DNA from: Mycolicibacterium diernhoferi | GTDB taxonomy: Bacteria; Actinomycetota; Actinomycetes; Mycobacteriales; Mycobacteriaceae | Length of the DNA: 64,000 bases | Assembly (NCBI RefSeq): GCF_019456655.1 | Contig: NZ_CP080332.1 | Location: 3,410,001 to 3,474,000, forward strand | Direction: 5' to 3' | Part shown: in pieces, positions 29,174 to 36,558 of the stretch | How the letters are laid out: every line of letters begins with the position of its first letter | Numbering within the stretch: position 1 is the first letter of the stretch | Made by a program: the position numbers and the translations under genes | Notes under the pieces: model-generated | What the model was told of the DNA's origin: nothing | Databases searched by the model: none | Seen by the model: only the letters and a program-made list of their open reading frames with translations

Positions 29174-29236
29174 CCTGTCCTCAGGGACGTCGCCGCACCG
29201 GAATCGCTACCTCACTTCAGTTTCGGCACCGCAGCA

Positions 29237-30736
29237 TCAGGCGCGGCGGGCCGCGGCGTGCTGCCCCGCCCGCCGGCCGAAGAAAGATCCCTCGCCCAAC
29301 TGGACGCCGCTGGCGTAGCCCTTGCCGTCGCGCGCGATATTGGACGCGCACGCCCCGGCCGCATACAGCCCGGCGATCGGGGCGCCGTCGGCATCGAGTA
29401 CCTCACCGTCGATGGACACCGTCAGCCCACCCATGGTGAAGCCGGAGTACATGGCCACCCCGAGGGTCAGGTCGAAGGCCGCCCACGGCCCGGTGTCCTG
29501 TGCCGCGACGTAGTCGGGTTGCTTGTGGAAGTCGGGATCGGTTCCGGCGGCGGCATTCTCGTTGTAGCGATCCAGCGTCGCAGCGAGCTTGCCCGCCGGG
29601 ATACCCAGCGCCGCTTCCATCTCGGCGACGGTCTCCCAGCCGTCGATGAACTTGATCAGCGGCATCTCCGGCATCTGCATGTGCGCCTCGTCGACGATCA
29701 GGTACGCGGCCTGATCGGGTTGCTCGAGGACGAACGCCGAGGTGCGCGAATGGTAGGAGTCCTCGGCGACGAAGCGCTCGCCGTTCTTGTTCACGATGAT
29801 GCCGGTGAGCAGGATCTCGGGCGGGTAGGCCGCGGCGGTGATGAACAACTGGTCCAGGTTCTTGGCGACGCCCCCGGCCGAGACGCCCAGCTTGATGCCC
29901 AGCCCGTCGTCGTACGGGTTGCCCAGGATGTAGGGCGCCACCGTGCCGTGATGCTTGGTCTTGCGCTCCTGCCCCAGCGCGGGTGTGTACTCGGCCACCA
30001 TGTCCGGATTCATCGCGAATCCGCCGGCCGCGATGATCACCGATTTCGCCTTGACGGCACCTGTTTCGGTGAAGTGCTTCCAATTGACGCCCACCACGGC
30101 GCCGTCGGAGACGACGAGGTTGGTGGCGCCGGTCTCGTACCGGAACTGCACGCCGAGCTGCTCGGCACGCTTGAGCAGCAGGTCGATCACCATGGCCGCC
30201 CCACCCAGTTCGCCGGGAACGGGAACCGAATGACCCCGCGGGGCGGGTGCGGCCTGCTCGCAGAACGGCCACACCTTCTCGTTACCGGTGTAGGACAGCC
30301 CCTCGGTGCCCGGCGGCACCACCACCTTGCCGGGGTAATAGCTGCGCTCGAACTGAAAGCCCAGGGCCTCAAGCCAATCGAAGTGCTCGACGCTGCCGTC
30401 GCAGTAGGCGCGGATCTTGTCCAGCTCGGGATCCTCGGTCACCGCGACCAGGTACTTGTACATCTCGTCGGCGGTGTCGGCGTGGCCGGTCGCTTCCTGC
30501 ACGGCTGTGCCGCCGCCGAGATAGAAATGCCCGCCGGCCATCGCGCTGGTGCCACCGGCGGCCGCGGCGCGCTCGAGCACCAGCACCCGGGCACCGGCCT
30601 CGGCGGCGGTGACCGCCGCGCAGCCTCCCGAGATACCGAACCCGATGACCACCACGTCCACCTCGTCGGACCACGCCGCCTCGGCGGTGTCTGCCGCGTT
30701 CACGGTGGCCGGGATGTCTTTGAGGCTGGACGTCAC
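29237..30736 (-). CDS. FAD-binding dehydrogenase, fumarate reductase / 3-ketosteroid dehydrogenase-like
   Basis: 499 residues. The N-terminal dinucleotide motif is VVVIGFGISGGCAAVTAAEAG (about 29) and the second FAD-binding block is GGLTVSIDGEVLDADGAPIAGLYAAGACAS near the C-terminus, the pattern of the FAD_binding_2 family. Length suits a ketosteroid delta-1/delta-4 dehydrogenase or a urocanate/fumarate-type reductase; active-site Tyr residues could not be assigned by eye. The GTG at 30736 overlaps the VOC gene by 4 nt, so the two form an operon, probably under the TetR gene next to it. Confidence 0.82.
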   Translation of the reverse strand: MTSSLKDIPATVNAADTAEAAWSDEVDVVVIGFGISGGCAAVTAAEAGARVLVLERAAAAGGTSAMAGGHFYLGGGTAVQEATGHADTADEMYKYLVAVTEDPELDKIRAYCDGSVEHFDWLEALGFQFERSYYPGKVVVPPGTEGLSYTGNEKVWPFCEQAAPAPRGHSVPVPGELGGAAMVIDLLLKRAEQLGVQFRYETGATNLVVSDGAVVGVNWKHFTETGAVKAKSVIIAAGGFAMNPDMVAEYTPALGQERKTKHHGTVAPYILGNPYDDGLGIKLGVSAGGVAKNLDQLFITAAAYPPEILLTGIIVNKNGERFVAEDSYHSRTSAFVLEQPDQAAYLIVDEAHMQMPEMPLIKFIDGWETVAEMEAALGIPAGKLAATLDRYNENAAAGTDPDFHKQPDYVAAQDTGPWAAFDLTLGVAMYSGFTMGGLTVSIDGEVLDADGAPIAGLYAAGACASNIARDGKGYASGVQLGEGSFFGRRAGQHAAARRA

Positions 30737-31227
30737 TGCTGCTCCTGTTTGATGTGGTCGAACATTGCCTGGATATCGGAAGGTATGTAGGCGATCTCGA
30801 TGAACGGCACGCCGGCGTGCTCGGCGCCGACGTAGGCGAACCGCATGCCGCCCGCCATGGTGCCCGCCGCGACGACGGTGGCGCCGGCCGCCTCGGCCTC
30901 GCCCACCCGCGCCTCGAAGGCGGCCTCGTCGGCGGCGGCGACACAGATGTGGTGCAGGCCGGGGCCGGAGGCGTCGAGGAACTCACGGTAGATGCTCTCG
31001 CCGCGCACCGGCACGATGAGCTCGAGCTGGGTGTCACCGGCGTAGCTCAAGGAGATGTCGGCGACGAAATCGGCGGGCCGGCCGCGGTGGGTACACGTCT
31101 CGGGGCCGAAGTGGATGCCGGCCATGCGGGTCCATTTCCTCGCGCCGAGCAGCGCGCTGAGCGTGCGCTCGGTGGAGTCGAGGTCGCGCGTCACCCAGGC
31201 GATCTGGACAGGTGTCTGGTCGGGCAT
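30733..31227 (-). CDS. VOC (glyoxalase/dioxygenase) superfamily protein
   Basis: 164 residues with two VOC modules: QIAWVTRDLDSTERTLSALLG at the start, then DTQLELIVPV, GPGLHHICVAA and a final HAGVPFIEIAYIP. Metal ligands could be the His of GLHHIC and the Glu of QLELI and FIEIA. Family chemistry ranges from methylmalonyl-CoA epimerase to ring-cleavage dioxygenase; length and LHH motif are closest to epimerase or isomerase types. It overlaps the FAD dehydrogenase gene by 4 nt, so the two probably act on the same substrate. Confidence 0.82.
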   Translation of the reverse strand: MPDQTPVQIAWVTRDLDSTERTLSALLGARKWTRMAGIHFGPETCTHRGRPADFVADISLSYAGDTQLELIVPVRGESIYREFLDASGPGLHHICVAAADEAAFEARVGEAEAAGATVVAAGTMAGGMRFAYVGAEHAGVPFIEIAYIPSDIQAMFDHIKQEQQ

Positions 31228-31272
31228 CGCTGTGAGGATATAGCCACCGGCCCGGCATTGCTAGAACGTGTT

Positions 31273-31992
31273 CTAGTTCGTCCCGGTGTGCGGCCACACC
31301 CCGGCGGCCGGCGAGGTGAGGGTCTGCACCAACAGGCGCATCTGTCCGTCGAACACCACACCCGGCGCCGAGAGCGTGTCGGGGCCGTACTGCCCGAACA
31401 CCTCAAGACTGATCGCCCCCACCAGGCTTGCCCACACCAGGACGCACCGCAGCAGCGCCGGATCCCCACCGGCGAAATCGAACTCCTCCCGGATTCGGCC
31501 GAAATCCTCCGATACCGGCTGCGGCGCAGCATCTTCGGGGTCGGGCACCGCCCCCTGACGGATTCCGTCCCCGATGGCCGCGAACAGTGCGGCGATCACC
31601 CGAGTGCCCGGCCCGACCGTCGACTCGGCGGGCGCCCGATACCCGGGCACCGGACTGCCGTAGAGCAGCGCCCAGCGGGCCGGTTGATCGATGGCCCAGG
31701 CCCGGGCGGCGTGCGCCATCGCGAGTAGCCGCTCGGCCCAGTCGCCGGAGGCCACGCCCGCACCGGCGGCGTCGACGGTGTCGGCGAGTTCGGTGTAGGC
31801 GTCCACCAACAACAGGGTCAACAGGTCGTCACGACTGGCCACGTAGCGGTACACCGCCGAGGACACCAACCCGATCTCACGGGCGATGGCCCGCAGAGAC
31901 AGGCCCGCGGCCCCGTCGCTGACCAGATGCCGCCGGCCCACCTCGATGATCTGCGCCTCGATCCGATCCCGCGACTCCTGCCGTTTGCCCAC
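31273..31992 (-). CDS. TetR-family transcriptional regulator
   Basis: 239 residues from the GTG at 31992. The HTH is clear: SLRAIAREIGLVSSAVYRYVASRDDLLTLLL (about 32-62). The C-terminal part matches mycobacterial TetR ligand domains with WAIDQPARWALLYGSPVPGY. It diverges from a deazaflavin-type oxidoreductase gene across a region with palindromic sites, and lies 45 nt before the VOC/FAD operon on the same strand, so it may control both. Confidence 0.9.
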   Translation of the reverse strand: MGKRQESRDRIEAQIIEVGRRHLVSDGAAGLSLRAIAREIGLVSSAVYRYVASRDDLLTLLLVDAYTELADTVDAAGAGVASGDWAERLLAMAHAARAWAIDQPARWALLYGSPVPGYRAPAESTVGPGTRVIAALFAAIGDGIRQGAVPDPEDAAPQPVSEDFGRIREEFDFAGGDPALLRCVLVWASLVGAISLEVFGQYGPDTLSAPGVVFDGQMRLLVQTLTSPAAGVWPHTGTN

Positions 31993-32017
31993 CGGGCCAG
32001 TGTGCCAGAAAGGAGAT

Positions 32018-32074
32018 CAGTGCTCTTGAATTTTCGGGCAGCGGGTGCCATGGTGGCTTTAAGAGCACTGCTCT
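32018..32074. promoter_or_regulatory. Candidate TetR operator pair
   Basis: CAGTGCTCTT (32018-32027) and AAGAGCACTG (32061-32070) are perfect inverted 10-bp copies. The right copy extends into a 13-bp palindrome AGAGCA-C-TGCTCT (32062-32074). They sit between the divergent tetR and oxidoreductase starts, next to the GAGGAG ribosome-binding site at 32081. Confidence 0.65.
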
Positions 32075-32091
32075 CTAATTGAGGAGACGAT

Positions 32092-32532
32092 ATGTCCGAG
32101 CGTTATGACGAACCCGACCGCGCTGCCCGGGCCTTCAATGCGGCGGTGCGCCGACTGGCAGAACTGGGCATCGGGATCGCGGGCAGCCGGGCGCTGCGGG
32201 TCCGCGGCCGGGCCTCCGGCCGGTGGCGCTCGGTGGTGGTGAATGTGCTGACCGTGAACGGCCGCGACTATGTCGTCGCCCCGCGCGGTAACACCCAGTG
32301 GGTGCGCAACGCCCGGGCCGCCGGCCGCGTGCAGACCGGACCGCGCTGGCGTCGACGCGACGTGCGCATCCGGGAGATCCCCGACGCCGACAAGCCGGAA
32401 CTGATCCGCCGGTACCTGGATCGGTGGTACTGGCAGGTCAAGGGTCACGCAGGCGGGTTGACGCCGTCCTCGACCGAATCCGAGGTGAAGCGGATCGCCG
32501 CCTCGATCCCGGTGTTCGAGCTGGCCGGCTGA
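32092..32532 (+). CDS. Nitroreductase-family deazaflavin (F420)-dependent oxidoreductase, Ddn-like
   Basis: 146 residues with the split-barrel Ddn family pattern: GSRALRVRGRASGRWRSVVVNVL, then DYVVAPRGNTQWVRNARAAGR and a C-terminal VFEL. The family uses reduced F420 to reduce quinones or nitro drugs in mycobacteria. GAGGAG lies 5 nt before the ATG. Its last 88 nt overlap the convergent S1 protease gene. Divergent from a TetR gene with a shared operator, so probably inducible. Confidence 0.88.
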   Translation: MSERYDEPDRAARAFNAAVRRLAELGIGIAGSRALRVRGRASGRWRSVVVNVLTVNGRDYVVAPRGNTQWVRNARAAGRVQTGPRWRRRDVRIREIPDADKPELIRRYLDRWYWQVKGHAGGLTPSSTESEVKRIAASIPVFELAG

Positions 32533-33191
32533 GTCGCGACCGCCTCGCGGATGCGCTGGCCGGTGGACTGCCAGGACACCGCGGTCGGGGCGCCGCCCCA
32601 GGTGCTGTTGAACAGGCCGACGATGGCCGCCCGCCCGTCCGGGGTCAGCGTGTACACCGGGCCACCGGAGTCGCCCTTCTGGCTGACCACTCCGTTACCC
32701 ATCGTGAACCAGCCGTTGTTGACCGCTGCGACGGTGCCGCAGCTCTCGCCGGTGATGACGCCGAAATGGCAGACCTGCTGACCGGGTTCGTGCACCGCGT
32801 GCGCCGCGTCGATCACCAGCGTGCGCCCGCCCGGCAACACCGGGTTGATGGCAACATCGTCGGCCAGCGTGATGGCGCCCCAGTCGGCGAGCTGGTGGTC
32901 ACCGGTGACGGTGGCGCCGTTGGGAGTGTTGTCGTCGAACAGCGCCATCGCGCCGATCACATTGCCGGCCTTGTCGGTCACCGGGCCGTCGCCGCGGCAG
33001 TGACCGGCGGTGAATGCCGCGCGGGCCACCGGGTCGACGAAGCCGAGGGTGCACAGGGTGCTGCCCTGGCGGATCTCCATGCCCGGGTAGACGGTCACGG
33101 CAGGCTCGGCGGCCGCCACCGGGGCGGTCATCAGGGCGAACACCGCAGCCGGCGCCGCCGCCATCAAGCCCAGGAACTGACGTGCACGCAT
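32445..33191 (-). CDS. Secreted chymotrypsin-like serine protease (S1, Rv1815-like)
   Basis: 248 residues with a signal peptide cleaved after about TAPVAAA (residue 28). The catalytic triad is readable: His64 in TAGHC, Asp103 in LADWG and Ser175 in GDSGGP. Cys pairs (47/65 and 141/151) could form disulfides. The domain resembles Rv1815 and streptogrisin-type proteases. The C-terminal 29 codons overlap the convergent oxidoreductase gene. It is presumably active outside the membrane; the target is unknown. Confidence 0.88.
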   Translation of the reverse strand: MRARQFLGLMAAAPAAVFALMTAPVAAAEPAVTVYPGMEIRQGSTLCTLGFVDPVARAAFTAGHCRGDGPVTDKAGNVIGAMALFDDNTPNGATVTGDHQLADWGAITLADDVAINPVLPGGRTLVIDAAHAVHEPGQQVCHFGVITGESCGTVAAVNNGWFTMGNGVVSQKGDSGGPVYTLTPDGRAAIVGLFNSTWGGAPTAVSWQSTGQRIREAVATQPASSNTGIEAAIRFTSDSVEDGVNPPA

Positions 33192-33309
33192 CGAGCCCTC
33201 CGATCCTCCACCCCTCAGGAATCGACGCTACCGGGGTGCTGTGGAGTCAATCGGATAACGAACAGATCTCGTTACACCACAAGTCTCGTAACAACTCGCG
33301 TGTCACATA

Positions 33310-33337
33310 GGCCACATTCCCGAGGCCACATTCCCGG
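33310..33337. repeat. 14-bp tandem direct repeat
   Basis: GGCCACATTCCCG(A/G) occurs twice head to tail at 33310 and 33324, in the 205-nt gap between the protease and lectin genes. Apart from the hairpin beside it, no other feature is seen in this gap. Confidence 0.8.
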
Positions 33338-33346
33338 CCCGAAGCC

Positions 33347-33383
33347 GACGGCCGGACCCCGGTCATCCAGGGGCCCGGCCGTC
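33347..33383 (-). terminator. Long GC-rich hairpin after the lectin-LysM gene
   Basis: Two 14-bp arms (33347-33360 and 33370-33383) pair with one mismatch around a 9-nt loop. The structure lies 14 nt after the stop of the minus-strand lectin gene. No T-run follows, so it is a U-less terminator candidate. Confidence 0.6.
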
Positions 33384-33396
33384 GTCGCTCCGGGTC

Positions 33397-34020
33397 TTAC
33401 GGGATCGTCAGCACCTGACCGGGATGGATCAGATCCGGGTTGGCCACGCCGCTGGCGTCGGCGATCCGCTGATACTGGTTGCCGTCCCCGTAGAACCGAT
33501 CCGCGATCGCCCACAGCGTGTCGCCGGAGACCACGGTGTAGGTGCGTGGCGCCGGCGGAGGCGGTGGTGGCGGCGGTGCAGCGGCTTCCGGGGCCGGCGT
33601 GGACGCCGGTTCCGCGGGCGCTTGCGCGGCGGCCGGTTCGACCTCGGGCGCCGCGGCCGGCGGCGCTGCCGGGGTGGGCGGCGCCTCGGTGGTGTCGGTG
33701 CCCGACGCCCAGGCCACCCCGTCGAACCCGTACAGCACCAGGTTGCGGTCGTCCTGCAGGATCAGCCGGGCATCCTTGGCGCCCTTGGTGTCGGTGTGCC
33801 AGACCGGTTTGTCGGGCGTGTACAGCACGAAGTTGCCGTCCTTCTGCACCTCGGCCCGGACCACGTTCTGGCCGTTGGTCTCGGTCGACCACACCGCACT
33901 GTCACCGCTGTAGAGCACCAGATTGCCGTCATCCTGCAGGACCAGTCGGTAGGCCCCGTTCTTGGATGTCAGCGACTCCCCCCGTGTGAGCTTCTCACCC
34001 TTCTGAAGTCTGTCCGTCAT
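33397..34020 (-). CDS. Bulb-type mannose-binding lectin with C-terminal LysM domain
   Basis: 207 residues. A B-lectin domain carries three QxDxNxVxY carbohydrate sites exactly 30 residues apart (29-37, 59-67, 89-97). A Pro/Ala-rich linker with a run of nine Pro (about 110-160) leads to one LysM domain (about 161-207, YTVVSGDTLWAIADRFYG). M. smegmatis has a described mannose-binding lectin (MSL) of this kind. No signal peptide is visible, although LysM binds peptidoglycan, so the route out of the cell is unclear. GGGGAG lies before the ATG. Confidence 0.9.
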   Translation of the reverse strand: MTDRLQKGEKLTRGESLTSKNGAYRLVLQDDGNLVLYSGDSAVWSTETNGQNVVRAEVQKDGNFVLYTPDKPVWHTDTKGAKDARLILQDDRNLVLYGFDGVAWASGTDTTEAPPTPAAPPAAAPEVEPAAAQAPAEPASTPAPEAAAPPPPPPPPAPRTYTVVSGDTLWAIADRFYGDGNQYQRIADASGVANPDLIHPGQVLTIP

Positions 34021-34137
34021 GTCGCACTCCCCTTTCGACAGTTCTCGCGCGGCTCAGCCTACTGACCCGGGGACCGGGAAATACCCGTTCTGATCACCAG
34101 AAATGCAATCTCTCGGCGAGCGCTCCACGGCACGGGT

Positions 34138-35544
34138 TCAGGAGTCGAAGCCGAGCCCCATCGCGTCCAGCGTCCGCAGCAACACGTTGCGCTTTCCCGC
34201 CGCATGATCCGCGCGGTTCAACGACCACCTGGTGGCCTGAATGCCCACGCTCGCAACCGGTTCCGGCGGGAACGGCAGGGGCCTCTTGCGGACCATCTCC
34301 AGTTCGGTGCGCGGTGTGGGCGCCCCGTCGAGCAGATCGAGGCAGACGTCGGCGGCGAACCGGGTGGCGCCCACCCCGAGTCCGGTGAAGCCGTTCACAT
34401 AGGCGACCCGGCCGCCGTGAGCGGTACCCCAGTGCGCGCAGAACCGGGTGTTGGTGTCGATCGCCCCGGCCCAGCGGTGACTGAACCTGATGTCGTCCAG
34501 CTGCGGGAAGGTGATGAAGAAATGCTCAGCCAGCGTCCGGTAGGTCTGCTGCCGGTCCTCGTACACCGCGTCCACCCGACGCCCGAAGTGGTAGATGGCG
34601 TCGTAGCCGCCCCACACGATCCGGTTGTCGGCGGTGAGCCGGTAGTAGTGGAACTGGTTCGCACAATCCCCGACGCCCTGCCGGTTACGCCAGCCGATCC
34701 GGTCGATCTGATCGTCCGACAGCGGCTCGGTGGACAACACGTAGTCGTACACCGGCACTGTGTACCAACGATTTCGGCGGATCAGGCTGGGATACACATT
34801 GGTGGCCAGCACCACGCGCTCGGCGTTCACCACGGCATTGTCGGCACCAACCCGCAAGCCGCCACCCGCCGACGCCACCGACACCGCCCGGGTGTGTTCG
34901 TGGATCTGCACGCCGGCCTCATGACAGGCCCGGGCCAGTTCGACGGCCAGCTTCGCCGGGTGCACGATCGCGCAGGTGTCCGGCTCGTACAGGCCCGCCC
35001 GGTAGGTCGGTGATGCGACCTCCTCCCGCACTCGGGCCTGGTCGAGGTACTCCCCCTCCCCCGCTCCGGCGGCCTCGGCCAGCCAGTCGACCTGGTGTGC
35101 CTCGGTGGCCACCGTCAGCATGCCGGTGCGCTGCCACTCCACGTCGAGGTTCAGCCGTTCGATATCGGCGGCCATACCGTCCAGATTCTCCAGCCCCATG
35201 GCTTGCAGGGTGTCGAATTCACTTGGCCAGCGCGACTTCCCGTTCTCGGCACCGTGCGTCAGGCTGGCGTCGACGAATCCGCCGTTGCGTCCCGACGCCG
35301 CCCAGCCGATCCGGTTCGCCTCGATCAGCACGATCTTCTGCCCCGGATTGCGCTCGGCGGCGTGCAGCGCCGCCCACAACCCGGTGTACCCGCCGCCGAC
35401 CACCAGCAGATCGCAGTCCAGCACGCCAGTCAGCGGTGGGTAGTCGGGGCGCAGGATGTCCAGCCACATCGGCGCGAACGTGCTTGCCGCCAGCGAACGA
35501 TCCACCAGCGCCGGATCGACGGCGACGTCGAAAACTGTTTTCAC
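34138..35544 (-). CDS. FAD-dependent DAO-family oxidoreductase (gamma-glutamylputrescine oxidase-like)
   Basis: 468 residues. The N-terminal FAD motif is LLVVGGGYTGLWAALHAAERNPGQKIVLIEA (GGGYTG at about 51), followed by GWAASGRNGGFVDASL, characteristic of PuuB/OrdL-type amine oxidases. The C-terminal substrate domain ends with GFTGLGVGATRFAAD. It probably oxidises a secondary or primary amine and releases H2O2 in the cytoplasm. The GTG at 35544 is 9 nt after the sterol-desaturase-like gene, so they share a transcript. The substrate is not evident. Confidence 0.85.
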   Translation of the reverse strand: MKTVFDVAVDPALVDRSLAASTFAPMWLDILRPDYPPLTGVLDCDLLVVGGGYTGLWAALHAAERNPGQKIVLIEANRIGWAASGRNGGFVDASLTHGAENGKSRWPSEFDTLQAMGLENLDGMAADIERLNLDVEWQRTGMLTVATEAHQVDWLAEAAGAGEGEYLDQARVREEVASPTYRAGLYEPDTCAIVHPAKLAVELARACHEAGVQIHEHTRAVSVASAGGGLRVGADNAVVNAERVVLATNVYPSLIRRNRWYTVPVYDYVLSTEPLSDDQIDRIGWRNRQGVGDCANQFHYYRLTADNRIVWGGYDAIYHFGRRVDAVYEDRQQTYRTLAEHFFITFPQLDDIRFSHRWAGAIDTNTRFCAHWGTAHGGRVAYVNGFTGLGVGATRFAADVCLDLLDGAPTPRTELEMVRKRPLPFPPEPVASVGIQATRWSLNRADHAAGKRNVLLRTLDAMGLGFDS

Positions 35545-35553
35545 AACGCGAGA

Positions 35554-36504
35554 CTACGGGGCGCCCGCCTCGGCGGCCACGGTTGCGCCCGCACTGCTCG
35601 ATACCGGCCGCCGCGCTTCCCGCGGCGCCCACCCCGGTGGGCCGAAGATGTAACCGAGCTTGTCCCGCCACCTGCGCGCGGCGCGGACATCCCGGCCGAT
35701 GGCGACGTATTCATGGGTCTGCAGTTTCCAGATGTTGAACGTGTCGACCTGCTTGGTCAACCCGTAGTGCGGCCGGAACACTTCCTCTTGATAGGTGCCG
35801 AAGAGCCTGTCCCACAGGATGAAGATGCCCGCGTAGTTCTTGTCCAGATACTCCGGATCCATTCCGTGGTGCACCCGGTGGTGCGACGGGGTGTTGAAGA
35901 TGAACTCGATCGGCCGCCACATCCGGTCGATGCGCTCGGTGTGCACCCAGAATTGGTAGATCAGGTTCAGCGAGAACGCGAAGAACACCATCCAGGGCGG
36001 AACGCCCAAGAGCGGCAACGGTGTCCACATCAGGATCTCGCCACTGTTGTTCCACTTCTGCCGCAGCGCGGTGGCGAAATTGAAGTACTGGCTGGAGTGG
36101 TGCGCCTGGTGCGTAGCCCAGATCAGCCGAATCCGGTGTGCGATCCGGTGATAGAAGTACCACAGCAGATCGATGCCCACGATCGCGATAACCCACGTGT
36201 ACCACTTCGACGGCGACAGGTGCCAGGGCGCGACGTAGGCGTAGAGCGCGACATATCCGAGTAATGCCAGGAACTTCCAGCCCGCGGTGGTGGCCACCGA
36301 CACCAGACCCATCGACAGACTGGTCCAGGCGTCACGACCGTGATACGACCCGGCCGGTGCGCGATCGGCGGACTCCAGACTTTCGAGCTTGCGCGCCGCC
36401 GTCCACTCCAGCACCAGAAGCAGCAGGAAAAACGGGATAGCGAACAACACCGGATCGCGCATCTGCGGCGGCAGCGCATCCAGCAAACCCAGGAACGGTT
36501 CCAT
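35554..36504 (-). CDS. Sterol desaturase / fatty acid hydroxylase superfamily membrane protein (Erg3-like)
   Basis: 316 residues with 4-5 membrane spans and the di-iron histidine clusters HRIAH (119-123), HQAHH (132-136) and HHRVHH (208-213). The reaction type is O2-dependent hydroxylation or desaturation of a lipid. M. tuberculosis has a similar protein, Rv1814 (annotated erg3), beside the Rv1815 protease; both homologues are also close together here. Mycobacteria do not make ergosterol, so the true substrate is probably another lipid. Confidence 0.85.
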   Translation of the reverse strand: MEPFLGLLDALPPQMRDPVLFAIPFFLLLLVLEWTAARKLESLESADRAPAGSYHGRDAWTSLSMGLVSVATTAGWKFLALLGYVALYAYVAPWHLSPSKWYTWVIAIVGIDLLWYFYHRIAHRIRLIWATHQAHHSSQYFNFATALRQKWNNSGEILMWTPLPLLGVPPWMVFFAFSLNLIYQFWVHTERIDRMWRPIEFIFNTPSHHRVHHGMDPEYLDKNYAGIFILWDRLFGTYQEEVFRPHYGLTKQVDTFNIWKLQTHEYVAIGRDVRAARRWRDKLGYIFGPPGWAPREARRPVSSSAGATVAAEAGAP

Positions 36505-36558
36505 GACGATGAGCCTATCCGTAGTGCCCGGGCACCGGAGCCATGGCGCCGATAACCA

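Noticed and set aside
35554..36504. True sterol C5-desaturase for ergosterol
   Set aside because: The His motifs fit the superfamily only; mycobacteria have no ergosterol pathway, so the specific function is not claimed.
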